From: Micrasema longulum
Taxonomy: Eukaryota > Arthropoda > Insecta > Trichoptera > Brachycentridae
Assembly: GCA_022494885.1 (NCBI GenBank)
Contig: JAGVSM010001177.1
Span: forward strand, 1 to 64,000
Length of the DNA stretch: 64,000 nt
Reading direction: 5' to 3'
How positions within the stretch are numbered: the stretch's first letter is position 1; each line of letters begins with the position of its first letter. The translations under genes and the position numbers were made by a program. The notes under the pieces are model-generated. The model was given only the letters and a program-made list of their open reading frames with translations. It was not told where the DNA came from and searched no databases. Shown piece by piece: positions 1 through 13,100 of this stretch.

Positions 1-221
1 TAGTTCAATTTAACTCGACTATTTTCGCTTCCTTTTTCACAGTTTTTTTCACTGTGAGTTTGTAAAATCATATGGCGGGCCTTTTTTGGATATTGTTATT
101 CATCTTAAAGACCATATTGCAAACAGAAATGGTATTTACTTGTCTCATAATAGCCTTTGTCAATTTAAAAAAAAAAATGAATCTCCGAGTCTAAACTCGT
201 ATGCTGTATGGAACTCTTATC

Positions 222-1349
222 TATGCAGTCAACCCTCCTATGACGCTGTATTCTTATAACACGGTTTCCATGTAACTCGAAGCAAAAATTGCGAGCAACC
301 CTCTTATAAGGCGGTTTCCATATAACACGTTTTTCATACAAGACAACATCCAACAACATAATGATTTTATAAGTTTATCGATTGCGTTTATCTGCACGTT
401 GTGCGGTTGAGAAGTGATATAATTTCATTTGCGTACAGTCAAAAAATTCCCATAAATATGAGTAAGCTAGAAAAATAGATTTCGAGCACACTAGAAAAAA
501 AGACAAGTATACGTTTTTGATGGTGATGACGAATAAGGAGCATGTTATATGCATTAAATTAAGTTTTTTTGTTTGTGACATTTTTTTAGTTTATAATTTT
601 ATTATGGATCATATTTAATAAAAATTCACTCAAATACGTAAGATTACAAATATTCATTGCCATTTGTACTACTTTTATGTTCAATTTTATCAATTAAAGG
701 CATCCTTCAAAACTGTTAGTTCGAGAATGAAATCTTTGCATACGTAATGCAAAACAAATCGGTCTGATTAATGTAAAGTTTCATTACTTTTTAATCACGC
801 TTAGCGTGGTTTTTATACAACGCGGTACGAAAAATATGATTTGGATCTTAATTTGTTGCAACAGAGACAGAAATCATTTTTTGATAAGGGAATATGAAAT
901 TCCAGGCATTCACAGGGCTTATGACCTGTCATTGACTGGTTTAAGTCGCCACTTTACACACTGTATAACATTAACTGTTATATTTTTGTTGAAACATCCA
1001 CATTTCTTTATTTCTTCCATCTGTTGTCTTTTGTGAATTAAAAGAGCTGAAACCTTTATCATGTGGGTGCGATTCGTCCGGCTGAACCTAATTTTTATTA
1101 ATTCAGAGTTTCTTAAAGCGCGATGTGAAGTACGCACCAGTACGCACCAGTGATTTTAATATAACGCGGTACGGATAATCTGATCTGTTTTAATTCAGAG
1201 TTTCTCAAAGCGTAATTTTCATAAAACACGGCAGTGGTCTACATATCATTTGATACGAATAATCTGAATTGTATTAATTCAAAGTTATGATGGCGCGATT
1301 TTCATATAACGCGGTACGAATCAATCGCGTTATAGGAGGGTTGGCTGTA
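222..1349. mobile_element. TIR DNA element, pogo/Tigger-like ends, with a nested repeat
   Basis: Inverted ends of about 21 bp start CAG and end CTG (left 226-246, right 1327-1347) and share the word CAACCCTCCTAT. A TA lies next to the right end, and close to the left end after two extra bases. CAG...CTG ends with TA duplication are typical of pogo/Tigger elements. The inside repeats the phrase 'ataacgcggtacg' and 'aattcagagtttctcaaagcg' about three times (806-860, 1160-1215, 1230-1290). No transposase frame is visible, so this is a non-autonomous or decayed copy. A family D repeat sits inside it. Confidence 0.55.
855..1090 (-). repeat. Family D repeat copy nested in the TIR element
   Basis: This block matches the copies at 54400 and 50945 in reverse orientation, including 'cagggcttatgacctgtcattg' split by small changes, the 'acactgtataacatt' block and the 'gctgaaacctttat' block. 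It interrupts the internal tandem unit of the surrounding TIR element, so it inserted later. Confidence 0.6.
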
Positions 1350-2842
1350 CAGAGTTCAAGATAGCACACGTCGAGGTACAAGTTTCCGCAGAAATTTCTA
1401 GGCGAGTTGTCAGCCCTTTGTGAATGCCACCAAGATTTGAGATTGAAAATATAATTAAAAACTCATGTTCATTTTTAGTGTTTTATTTGAAATGCACTTA
1501 CATTAAGTTTCGTAATACAAGATAATAGATTTATGCTCTAAAACTTCCTTCTACCAAATTCTTAGCTTTTATGTACAACCATCCATTTAAAAAGAAATTT
1601 ATTGTCACTCCCTCTATCATGTTGGTAAGCATTCTACCAATTATCTGTTATAATATTCTAAGATATCTTTCAACAAACTTATTCATTTAGTGATATTTAT
1701 TTTTTAACCTCACAATATATTTACATGCTGACTAATTTATAAAATAATCTACTTAACATAAAAATAAAATAAAATATTCCAAGTACAACACTTTGATCAC
1801 AAAAACACATTTTTCCACAATTTTTAGTAAAATGTCCGAAAATTAAAAACATGTTATTTTATTTTTGACATAAATTTTGAGAAATGCATTCAAAAAACAT
1901 CGAAATAGGGACTTATGATTTTTTTAAAAAAATCAATTAAAAATGAATCAAAAACGAAAAAGCATTTTATCACTTTTGGATTTGATATGGAAATCATTCA
2001 TCTTGTATGAAATTGTTGTGAAAAAAAATGTAAAGCATCTACTCTAAATAATAACATTTTTATTCGTGATTATTAAAAGTTCTACTGAACTTAAAATATA
2101 TCTACTTGCATCATATAAAATCATTAAATGCCTACATTAACGTAAAATTAAACATTATTAAAAAATATATTTACATTTAAATATTGCACACTAATTAAAG
2201 ATCTTTACAACAGATTAGCGGAATAAATTTGAAAGTAAACTTTCTGCAAAATTGATCATTGAGTTGGGATCAAACATCTTTAAAAAATTAAAAAGACGGT
2301 TACTTTTGATCCACTTTTACTTTTTTTAATAGAATCCTTGAAAATATATTTCGAAAAAATACAAAAATAAATGAGCAGTAATTGGTGAGAGTAAAAATCT
2401 TCAAGTAAATTAATTAAATTTCTATTTATAATCAATAAATTAATTTCACCGCACATTCATTAAAAAACACTTACATTTTTCCAATAGCATGGAAATTGGC
2501 CCACCAAATCCAAATATTTTACTTATCATTAAAAACACACATATGATATCGCCATAATCGGCAGAAAAACGCAAGCGACATTTTTAGCGGATTGCGTTTT
2601 TTTGAGGAAAATTGTTCCTTATTGCCCCCTGCATAAGTGCTAAAAATATCATTGTTCTATAAAATTCACCTGCCACATTTATTTATATTTATTTTAATTT
2701 ATTTTATTTATTAAAAGAAAACAACAGCCATTATAACAACACAAAAAACAATATTTAGAAATAAATTATAGGCCAATTATAGTTTTTTTTATGTATTACT
2801 CCGCACCATTACACTCTTTAAAAAATATGTTGACACATTATT
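1350..2842. other. AT-rich sequence without recognised feature
   Basis: No convincing reading frame, tRNA-like head or terminal repeat was seen. It lies 3' of the spondin-like gene. Confidence 0.5.
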
Positions 2843-3065
2843 TTTAATAATATTGATGTTTTTTGTTGATATTTCTTGATAAAACTCCATAGTTATTGAT
2901 AATGATAAAATTATAAATAAACTTATCATGTGACTAGACCAGACCAAGACCAGTCTTGAAGATGCCTACTTAGGCGAAAGCGCTCATTGGTCAAAATAAT
3001 AAAAAGTAAAACTAAACCAAGAAGTTTCATTGATAAGTTTATTTATAATTTTTTCATAATCATTA
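2843..3065 (+). repeat. Family C foldback repeat with hammerhead-like core
   Basis: A roughly 32-bp inverted pair (about 2899-2931 and 3030-3062) flanks a central motif. The same unit occurs at 16680-16935 and 32605-32775 on the plus strand and 32130-32300 on the minus strand. The centre (2948-2992) can fold as stem I GACCAGU/AUUGGUC, core CUUGAAGA, hairpin GCCU...AGGC, GAAA, GCGC, UC. Inverted copies around one core resemble the terminal repeats of Penelope-like elements, but no coding part is attached here. Confidence 0.6.
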
Positions 3066-3814
3066 TTTTTAAGCTAAGCAAAACAACGTAACGATTACGC
3101 TAGCTCGCTCCACTGTCAGAGTTACAGGCAAAACAGCGTTACCGCCACTATCTTAAAAGAGGAAGGTATTTAAACAATTTGGAGGTCATTTCAGTATTGG
3201 CAGTAACCAACCATTATAAATCCCATTTACCGAATTATTAAAAAAATAATATACGGAACAAAACTTTTTTTTTATCTTCTCCTGCACAATTCATTATTTG
3301 TCGCTTTCATTGTTCTGTCGATTATGGTTCGATATACACATAAAAGAACATCTTATACAGACAAACATAAAATAAATATATTACAAATATCAAATACTCG
3401 GACACGCATACACATTACACAACCTCCCAACAAGCCACGATATAAAAAATAAACATTATTTTTGGTGAGTATTTTAAGATCATTATTCCTAAATCCAATT
3501 TCTTGAAAGGGACAATCAAACAAATGTCCCGTAGATTTTTATTTCATCCGTTTATTATAAGTAACAAAGCGACGGCCTTGATATGGTATTATGTATTTCA
3601 ATTTTTATTATAAGCGTTGGGTCTCAAAATAACTTTTTTTTTTGTTGTTTATTTGAGTAGAATATATGGATCATAAAACAACGAAGAGAACCAAATAAGT
3701 TAAAAAAACGTTTTAAAAACACGTTAGAATAGCTCAAAGTCCTACGCAAATGCAAACAAAGGGATTAACAGCAAAAATATTATTTCAATGATAAAAATAT
3801 TTTTTGGAGTTCAT
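3066..3814. other. 3' flank of the spondin-like gene, no clear feature
   Basis: AT-rich. Several TTTATT words give possible AATAAA signals on the minus strand, but nothing else is diagnostic. Confidence 0.4.
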
Positions 3815-3820
3815 TTTATT
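3815..3820 (-). promoter_or_regulatory. Candidate poly(A) signal AATAAA
   Basis: AATAAA reads on the minus strand about 140 bases past the stop codon of the spondin-like gene. Other AATAAA words lie further on (near 3604), so the true 3' end is not fixed. Confidence 0.3.
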
Positions 3821-3959
3821 ATAATACGTTTTCAAATTCACAGTACTATAATAAGTTGGATTGGACATTAATCAGATTGATCAAAAAAGGCCTTTAGTCT
3901 CAGATAAGTTTCAAGGAAGATCTATTAACCCACATTTGAATTTCAGTTTTTTTTTTTGT

Positions 3960-4138
3960 TTAAAGTGGACAGGCCATGAGATCACAAGATTGTTTATCTA
4001 GACGTGGGGAGCATGGAGATCCTCCATTTACAGACGGACGTATGATGGATCTTGTTCTTTGCCTTACAGCACCTTCACCGCAGGATTCGGAGCAGGGACT
4101 CCACGGAGACCACTCGGAGAGTACGCAATCTCTTCTTG
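3960..4138 (-). CDS. Last exon: TSR5 and stop codon
   Basis: Encodes residues 609-667 and TAA. It has the tryptophan ladder WSPW, the O-fucose site type CSESCG, six cysteines (613, 624, 628, 651, 660, 665), and ends two residues after the last cysteine (ACPL). The acceptor is a T-rich tract ending in ttgcag. The split codon G|CA matches the phase 1 end of the previous exon. The plus-strand frame over the same DNA is a shadow. Confidence 0.88.
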
Positions 4139-7100
4139 CTGCAAAAAAACAAATACATCTTATCACTAGTAGCGTTTTATTTTACTCCACTTTTATGGCT
4201 TATGTTTGATGAATGAACACAACTGATTAAATATTCAAGATGAATTGTTTTTTTTTATGTAATTACCACTAGAGACGTGACTTCCAGGACCCCACGTTGG
4301 AATAGTAGAATCATAATTGTTATCTTCTACCGATCGAGAATTGTCATTGTATCTGCAAGGTCGCAGGCTTTTACATTTTCTTCTTTTCATCAGTTTCTTG
4401 GGACAGCTCCGTCCTCCGTTAACTGGGTGTTGCTGCAAAAATAAACAAAACAGTTTCACCACGAAGCACTCACAAAACGATCATGACGCATATCTAAGAA
4501 ATAATGGGATCTCACAATTATGAATCTGGATTTATGCTCAAAGCCTCTTCCACACGTGGTGTTGCAACCGCTCCATTCTGACCAGGGTGAAACTTCACAT
4601 TTTTTTATCTGTCCTACGGGTTCTTCTATTACACCAGTTCCTTGGTAACTCGGTTGTCTGTGACCAAATCTACTTTCTGCAACATATTCTTCCTCTCTAC
4701 TCTCTCTTCCATACTTTCTTCTTGGTTCGGCACGTCTGTGACTAAACTGTTCTTGCTCGTTGGACTCTCTGTACTGCGTATTTCTAGAACTGTATCTCTG
4801 TTTGTTTCTTTCTCTCTCATTTTCTTTGCGCCTGTTTGTATATCTATGACGGCCATTGTTTTCGTGTTCAATATCGTTGGAGTCGAGGCCTGGAGAAATC
4901 GTGCTGCCGTCGTAACCGCTGAGTGATCCATCTCCAGTCACTTTAGGGTGATACGACGATGGAAGGTTTCCAACTAATCTATGCTTCATCTGATTCCCTG
5001 TGTCCAATCCTGCGAATTGATCACGGCCTGTCGTGAAACGAAATTTAAAAGGGTTAGTAAATTGTTTCATAATGCATTATAAGTTTCAATGGCTTTATAT
5101 TTTCGACGATTATATTTGTGTTTAGTAAACAGTTTTTATGTGCTCGTATCTTTAAAAATGTTTTACAGTTAAAAAATACATATTTTATCTCAACATTACA
5201 AAGATAAAATATCCACTAAAATTAATTATTTTATTACTACTACTACAACTACCATCACGCCATTTCCCCGTAAGGATTGGTAGAGATAATAAACCAACAC
5301 ACATCTATCTTGAAATACATTTCTAGCTTCTTCCACATTCATACATCTTGTCATACATGCCCATCGGTTCTGCCTGCTTTTGACATGACCAGACTTAAGA
5401 TGTTGGTTTATGTGATCATGCATCGTCTTCCTTGGTCGTCCTCGTCCCACGTTGCCATTCATTCTCGTCATTTATACCTGTTTTATCATTCTTTTGTCAT
5501 TCATTCGTTCTACATGACGAAACCATCTCAGAAACCCTTTCTTAATCTTATCAATTACACCTGACTCAGATTTACACCCTCGCCTGATTTCATCATTCGT
5601 AATCCTGTCATACATTAATTTCCCACACATTTCGTATTTCAACCGCGTTTTTCGGCTTTCATCCTTTCTCTGCTAGTTTCATGTTTCAAATGCCCTGTAG
5701 ATGCCTAGTTAAGCTTTGATTGACACATCTTTTCTAGCAATTACTGCGCTTAGTGCACCATTCATTTTGTTGCCCGTATTCTATTTCAACATCTTTTTCT
5801 ACTTTTCCATCTCTTGAAAACATGCTTCGCAGATATACAAATTCATCTGCTTGTTCAAAACATTCGCATATAGCCTTTTTTTACCAATGTGCCATTTTTT
5901 CAATAGAAAAAATTAATTTGTTAATGGGAAAATAAAGCGTGAATCTGATTTTTATGGAATTTTATAGAATTATTAGTAAATTAATAAAAAAGAAGACGAA
6001 TGAAGAAATACAAAGAACGAAAAGTTTGAATATGAACATCAGTGAAACAAAGCAGATAAAATAAAATATAAGAAGTTAAAATCCATGCAATTCGTACCAA
6101 AATAAATGTTGGAGTCATCGTCCTGTAAAGGATGATCGTATAGTGTTTGGTTTGTAGAAGCTACAACAGAATTAGTGTCTCCTGTATTGTCACTACTATC
6201 GCCATCTTCAGATAAAAGTTTTTCAATCCTCTTCAAGTCTTCTGTTAAATGCAGCGTGAAAAGATAAACACATATACTTACGAGTTTCACCGAGAGGCAG
6301 CTTTACTAGAGCTTATTAAATAAAGTATCAAATGAACTATGATATACTGTACATCGAGTACAAATATTAGAGCAAGGGGATAAACCTTTTTTTTAATTTA
6401 AAATAAATATAACGACTACGTTTTTAAAGTCTTTTTTATATGTTTTTTACCAATCAGTTTCAAAACTTTACGAGCTTTTTTATTAAGGTATACTTATCTG
6501 ATGAATTCTGTCCTATTTTATTCTATCAATATTGTGCTTCGTATGGAAATAATAAACTAATTCTCTTTGTCTTATAAGGATAAGAAGCGTAATTTGAGAT
6601 GGATACGCTCAAAACTAGACAGAAGTGGAATAAAGGAAATATTGTTTATTAAGTTTTTTTTTCTTATTACGAATCAATTTTGTAATTTATAAAATTTCCA
6701 ATTTGTCTAACTCTATCCGGTGAAGAACTTTTAATCCAGTGTCTTTATTAAACTTTTGATTATTTTCTATCAGATGGTTTGCAAATTCAGAATAATTATT
6801 ATTATTTAGGCACTTTAAGTGTTCTTTTAATAAATTATAAAAGTTTATTTTAGTTTTCCAATGTAGATTGAATTGCAATCATTACAATTTAATGGGTACA
6901 TGCCGGATCTATTATTTTTAGGACGCTAATTTTTGAATAATGTTACCATATTATTAGTTCTGTAGAATGCAGATTTAATGTTAAATGGAAGAAAATTTGA
7001 TAATTGTACTTAAAAGTTGTCATTTATAAAAAGAATCCACCTCCATTGTTTAGCGGGTTAGCTTTATTAATTACGTTCTCATTATATCCATTATTATTTG

Positions 7101-10100
7101 CAATCTGTTTTATTTAATAAAGTTCTTTTATTTTAGTATCATATAGTGGAACGTTAATTAACCTATGTATCATTGAATGGAATGCGGAATATGCATGGGC
7201 AATTTAATGATTTTAGGAATCATGAATAATTGGGTCTGTATATGTTGGTTTACGGTAGATATCGAAATTATTATTTTTATTTTTTATTAATACATATTTA
7301 TAGAACAACCACAAAGTCAGTGCTTCTAACATACTTGTTTTTTTATTTGATTTAATACGTAAGTATTCAAACTAAGAAAACACGTTATTTCAAATAATGA
7401 TATGCCTCACACATTATTCAAAACAGCACGACATCAAGCATTTTACTCAATGATTTGATAGATTTCAATACGTTTTCCTTTTGTTTTGCTATTTCATTTC
7501 ATGTCAAGATACATTTCAATCTCCCTTAAAAGGAAAAATACACTTTGGAATTTGATCAAGGATTTTATTTCCAAAAAAGCATATCTAACAATCTGTACAT
7601 ATTTAGTTTCTATCAAAACCATGCATTTGTATATTGGAGGATTTTTTGTGGTTATATTTTGAAAGAAAAACTAACCATGACGCCATTTCCCCAGGGTAGA
7701 CAAAGAAGATAAAACAACACTCTACACTATCTTTGAATACGTAATTTATAGCACATACATTATTTCTTTTTTTTTATACGTGCAGGTCGTTTATTATGAC
7801 TTTTGTTATATGTTGGTATGTTTTATATATATGAATATTTGTGGACTATCTCGACTTTTGCATACGTACTGTGCATCTTCTGAGCTATTATTTTGTCACT
7901 AATTCAATTAAATGCAACATCCAAAGTAGTAAAAGTTATAAAGTATTAAAAATAAGTCAATTAAAAGCAAAGTATCCACCTTTGTAAGAGGTGCAAACTC
8001 GAAGGCACTCTTGATATGATTCGAAATTGTTCCTATTTCCTTGGCAACCGGTGTAGCCGAAAGGCTCGCAAGATTTGGAGGGCAGATCGAAGAACCACCT
8101 TTCTACATAAGCTCTGCATGGGCCCACGAGCTTAGGTAAGCTGCATATCTCTAAAAGGTTAATGGGTTAGGCATTGTTAGTAAGCGATCGATCCATTGTT
8201 AGAATTCAATTATTATGTTATGATCAAGCATGCGTATAAGATTTACGAAGCAAATACACAGTAAAAATATCAAATTTGTAAAATACTTTAATTTCAAAAA
8301 TATAGAATTGTGCTCTTGGAGAAAAACATTATAAATAATTGCCGAAGGTTCATTTGGCTTCATTACAGTGGATCATCTAAATTTTGCTAAATAAATTTAT
8401 AAACTTACATATAAATATGATCAAAATAAATGAAGAAGGCATTTAATTATTTTATTTCCTAGATATAAATCATTTTAAATTATTCTCAAAAAATCTATTA
8501 TTAGTCACCACTAATAAATATATATATCAGTATCGAAGATGACCAAACGACCCCATACTTATTTTCGAGAAAATTTCGTAAATCAGTAATAGCACTTTTT
8601 AATTTAAATATTTACAAAAAAAAAGATAACTTTCGGTGCCATCAACACTTTGAACAATTTACCTATGGCTAACATAGCAAGATGAACACTGACTGCCTCA
8701 ATCAATTTAACTTTCCGAATTTTGACGGTGATAGGGTATGTTAGTGCATGATCTTGTTAGTGAACAATCGCAATCCATTCGTGAATATAATAAAATAAAA
8801 GTTTGATTGCTGTAGTTATATTATCACAGACATTTTGTATTTTTATTTTAATGCTCCAAGGTTTACTTGAAGAACGGTTGTTTAATATGATAAATTTTTG
8901 TTTCTACATACGTCTAGCTTCTTCTTCTGTGATATCACACGAGGGTAGAGCCGCCTCACACTCCACTCTCTCCACCAGCTTGATATGTGAACACTTTCCA
9001 TTATTCTTTCCTTGATCCTCATCCTGGTCCACTGCCTGGTCTATTTCATCTTCTTCTTCTTCGCCGCCATCTTCACTAGCTTCGCCATCAGCTTCCGCTT
9101 CCTCGGTCTCTTCTTTTGGAGTCTAGAAAAAAAACCAGATATATACACCACATACATTTAACCTCAAACAGTTTTAACTATGTTTTTTCAATAAATTCAT
9201 TTATATATAGCTCAATCACAAATAACTATCGACGTGCTAATAAGCGACGTGATTAAAATTTCTCGCCATGGTTGTTTATCGTATTCGCAATCCCGATGGA
9301 ACATTCGTAAACACCTTATAACAAATGACATAATAAATTCGTTTTGCGACGTATAATCCTGCTGCGCAATCACATATTGGAATATCACCAGTGTAAATAT
9401 GAAAAATATTCCATAACTGCTGTTTTAATTTATTATTATTATTTATTTATTATTATATTATTTATCATGCTATTTTTTGTATTTAACTAGCGGTTGGCAA
9501 GCCGAATGTCAAGAAAAGCAGTTGCCATACAAATTGTAATTTAATTTTCACTTTTTTGTATTTGATACTCCTTACTTTTTTGCAAATGCAATATATTGTA
9601 TTATTTTTTATAGTAAACGCTGATTTTTCGCCAGTGAACTGTATTTATTTACGAAGAAATTAAAAAACAAACAAACACAATCATTGGCTTAGTGATTACA
9701 CACGCGTTGACGTATGACTGCGATAACTTATTGTAATCGTTCAAATGCTTAGCATGTTTTTAAGCACGTCGATAGTTATTTGTGATTAAGCTACTGGTTG
9801 GTTTCCATGTAGTGTCCCGGAAGTGTTGCAGATTCATAGACTTGCCCGAGTTTTAAACCCTGCTCTTCCACAACCTGATTTCCATTTTCTAACGTGGTTA
9901 TTTACAACCGGCTAAAATGATACCATAACGGAGATATTTTAGTAACTCATAAAAATCACACAAATATTATTTTTTCTGAATAAATCAATTGAGTGCAAAA
10001 TTTATTGAAGCAGAGAGGTAAAACATGTAAACCAGCCAATGACAGTGGCTTCTTAAACAAGCCAATACACGTGTGTAGAAGTTCATCTTCTCTGCTTATC

Positions 10101-13100
10101 CTTACGTGGAAATGGCGTGATGGTAGTGGAAGAAGTAACTTTAAGCTAAGCGGTATTCAAATTCAAAATGTTTTAGAATTATAAATGTGTGAAAATTAAC
10201 GATTTGAACTCGCCAATGATATTTTCTTAATGTTTTAAGTTTCTATTCCCTTCTCAAAAATATTATCCGTTTTTTTCGTAACACCTGTGAACAGTTTATT
10301 TGATTTAAGATTTTAATATCAACGATCATTTTTAATTTCTCTTTATTACAAGTTTAAGTTTTGATTTGGTTTGATTAATGGAACTTCAGTCTGGCGGTAT
10401 TTGAAGATTTTAATAAGCCTGTTTTGTCAGGGTTGAAAATTTACTAATACTTCCGACTGATCAGACATGTTCTAATGGGATAGGGGAGTGTTACCAAAAG
10501 CTAAACCATGTCACGAAAATCACAAGGGAATATAACAAAATGCGGTAGGACTTTCAAAAACCACTTAGGTAATTTGACATATTCCCGCTTAATAGACCCC
10601 TAGCAACGAATTTATTTGTTTATAATCATTATGTTTATACCTGTTTTTACTTATCATCGTCATCATTTACCTGTCCTTACTCAGGGGTGCATAGAGCACA
10701 TTTTTTGCAATACAATTGCAGCGTATCCGGATCATTTGCATCTGAAACCTAGCTCACTTTACTTTCCATATAACAATAATGATCCATCCAGTCTTTTGTG
10801 TACAAACATTTGGACAAACTTAAAATATTTTAACAAAACCAACTGGTTTAAAAAGTTTTTTAAACATTTGAAATTGTTTTCTGGCGTTGGCGTTGCCTAG
10901 TATGTGATATATTTCAATCAAATAAATCTCTTCACAACAATAAAGGTTTCAGCTCTTTTTCTTCACTAAAATGAACATTGAAAACATCCACCACATACCT
11001 GATTTCGTTTAAAGACTACATGTCTTTCTTTGGATTTACTCATGGAAGCAATCAATTTTTATGTTATTACGAATAGATTATATTTCTTCCTCTACTAACT
11101 AAATTCAGTAAAAAAAAGCGGGGACAAATATTTTTATTAACAACTCTCAATTTCTTTTTCACTATCGCTTTAAAACCCCCCCTCATCGTCTACAAGGAAG
11201 GAACAAGGGGAAGTATATAAAAAAAAATTCCTTTACCCAGTTCAAACCCTTTTATGCCCAAAGTGATAGGAAACGTTAGTTACTACTATCTGGAGCACCA
11301 GAGCGCCCCCAGGTGACGACACTCAAGGCCGGTCACCGGCAGCGTACCCAAAAGCAACAGACTTACCCAAAGACTACTGGTTGCAAACCAACTTTTGCCA
11401 ACACTAATACCTACTCAAACTGTAATTTTGTAATCAACAGATGAAAGAATTGAAGAAATATGAATGCTCAAACATAAGTAAAATACTGAATGTGATACAA
11501 AACGTAAAGTGGCCACTTAAACCAGCAAACGACAGGTCATTAGCCCTGTGAATCTTCCATATTTCCTTCTCTAAAATGTTCTGCATCTTTGTTGTAATTT
11601 GTCAATAATGATCCAGATACCAACACAGTTCGCTTTGCACCACCAAGTGCGGATAGGGAAATGATGATGATATACAAGATACGCTTATGATACTGTCATT
11701 CTAGCTGATACCGCTAATCATCTACACATCTACAGCAACTTGTCAACAAGGTAAATAATGCAGGTAAAAAATTAAAACTCAAAATGAACGATCTAAAAAC
11801 CAAAACTATGGTAGTAAGTTCAAAATGAGGCATTAACACCTGTTTCACTATAAACGTTAGTGAGTCAGATCAGGTAACCCGTTTGAAATATTTAGGGCAT
11901 ATAACGAGAGGAATCCGGATTCAGAAATAAAGACCAGAATTGAAATTGCGAGATCAACTTTCTATAAAATGCAGAAACTCTTGTGCAACCGAGATCTGAA
12001 ACTAAGCACAAAATGGAGAGCAATAAAAACTTATGTATTGTATTGCCAGTGCTGTATGAAGCGGAGGGTTGGACTCTCAAAGTCTCAACGATCAACAAAA
12101 CTAAGGCCTTTGAACTTTAGATGTGCAGAAGAATGCTTCAAATCTCATAGACTGATGCGGTTTCAAGCATCTTGAACCAAGAAAAAGAGTTACTGACCAA
12201 TGTCAACAGAAAAATAACATTGTACTTTAGTCACATATTCCACAATGACCATCTCTAACATATTTTAGATGGAAAGATAGAGGGCAGATAGTGTAGGGGA
12301 CGAAAAAGGTTATCATTTCTCAGAAATCTTAGCACTGTCTAAGTTTCGGTGTGCTGGGTGCAGCAGCGCTAATAAGACTGGCCCAGGATCTTACTGAATT
12401 TAGAATGATGGTGGTTCCGGTAGGACCAAGAAGAGAACAAGATCATACGAGTGTGTATTCAAACGCTTTTTCAACTCAAGTTTTTAGTATTAGGTTCATT
12501 GGTACTGAGATTCCTTAGTTAAATAAAAACAAATGTTAAGAAAATGTATTAAAAATAATGTCCTTATTGCACTTTTAACAGTAATAGGTGGATTTATAAT
12601 ATTATCCTCATTTTATTGACTTTACACATTGTTTAAAAAAATATATCTTAGAAAGATAGATAGGTAATATATGAACAACCCCCTACAAGCTTATTTTATC
12701 TTCTTTATTTACATTTAAATCAAGATTGAAATGTCATGATCTAAATATTTGAATAGTTTTTTTTTCATTCTTCTTGCCTTCCCATTTCCTCTCCTCTCTT
12801 CATAGTAAAGTGAGCATTTTATTAGTTAATTTTTGTTTTTAATTTTCTACAAAATTTTAAGATTCAGTATAATTCCTTAGAATATGTACTGGTAATTTTC
12901 TTAAACTGAACGGTAGGAAAAGATTATATGACAATATGCCCACCTTATATGTTTATATCTGTACCTCAGAGGCAGACGGATGCAAATCCAGAATTTGATG
13001 ACATGACATTTCGATTTTCGTATCCAGTTTATGATCAAGTCCATTGATTTTGAAAAAAATTAAGTCTTATAATGAAATATCCAATGTATTAAAATAATGA

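Noticed and set aside
4629..4931. Long frames in other phases and strands over the Arg-rich exon
   Set aside because: Low-complexity purine-rich coding sequence gives open frames in all phases; none has a domain or fits the splice sites.
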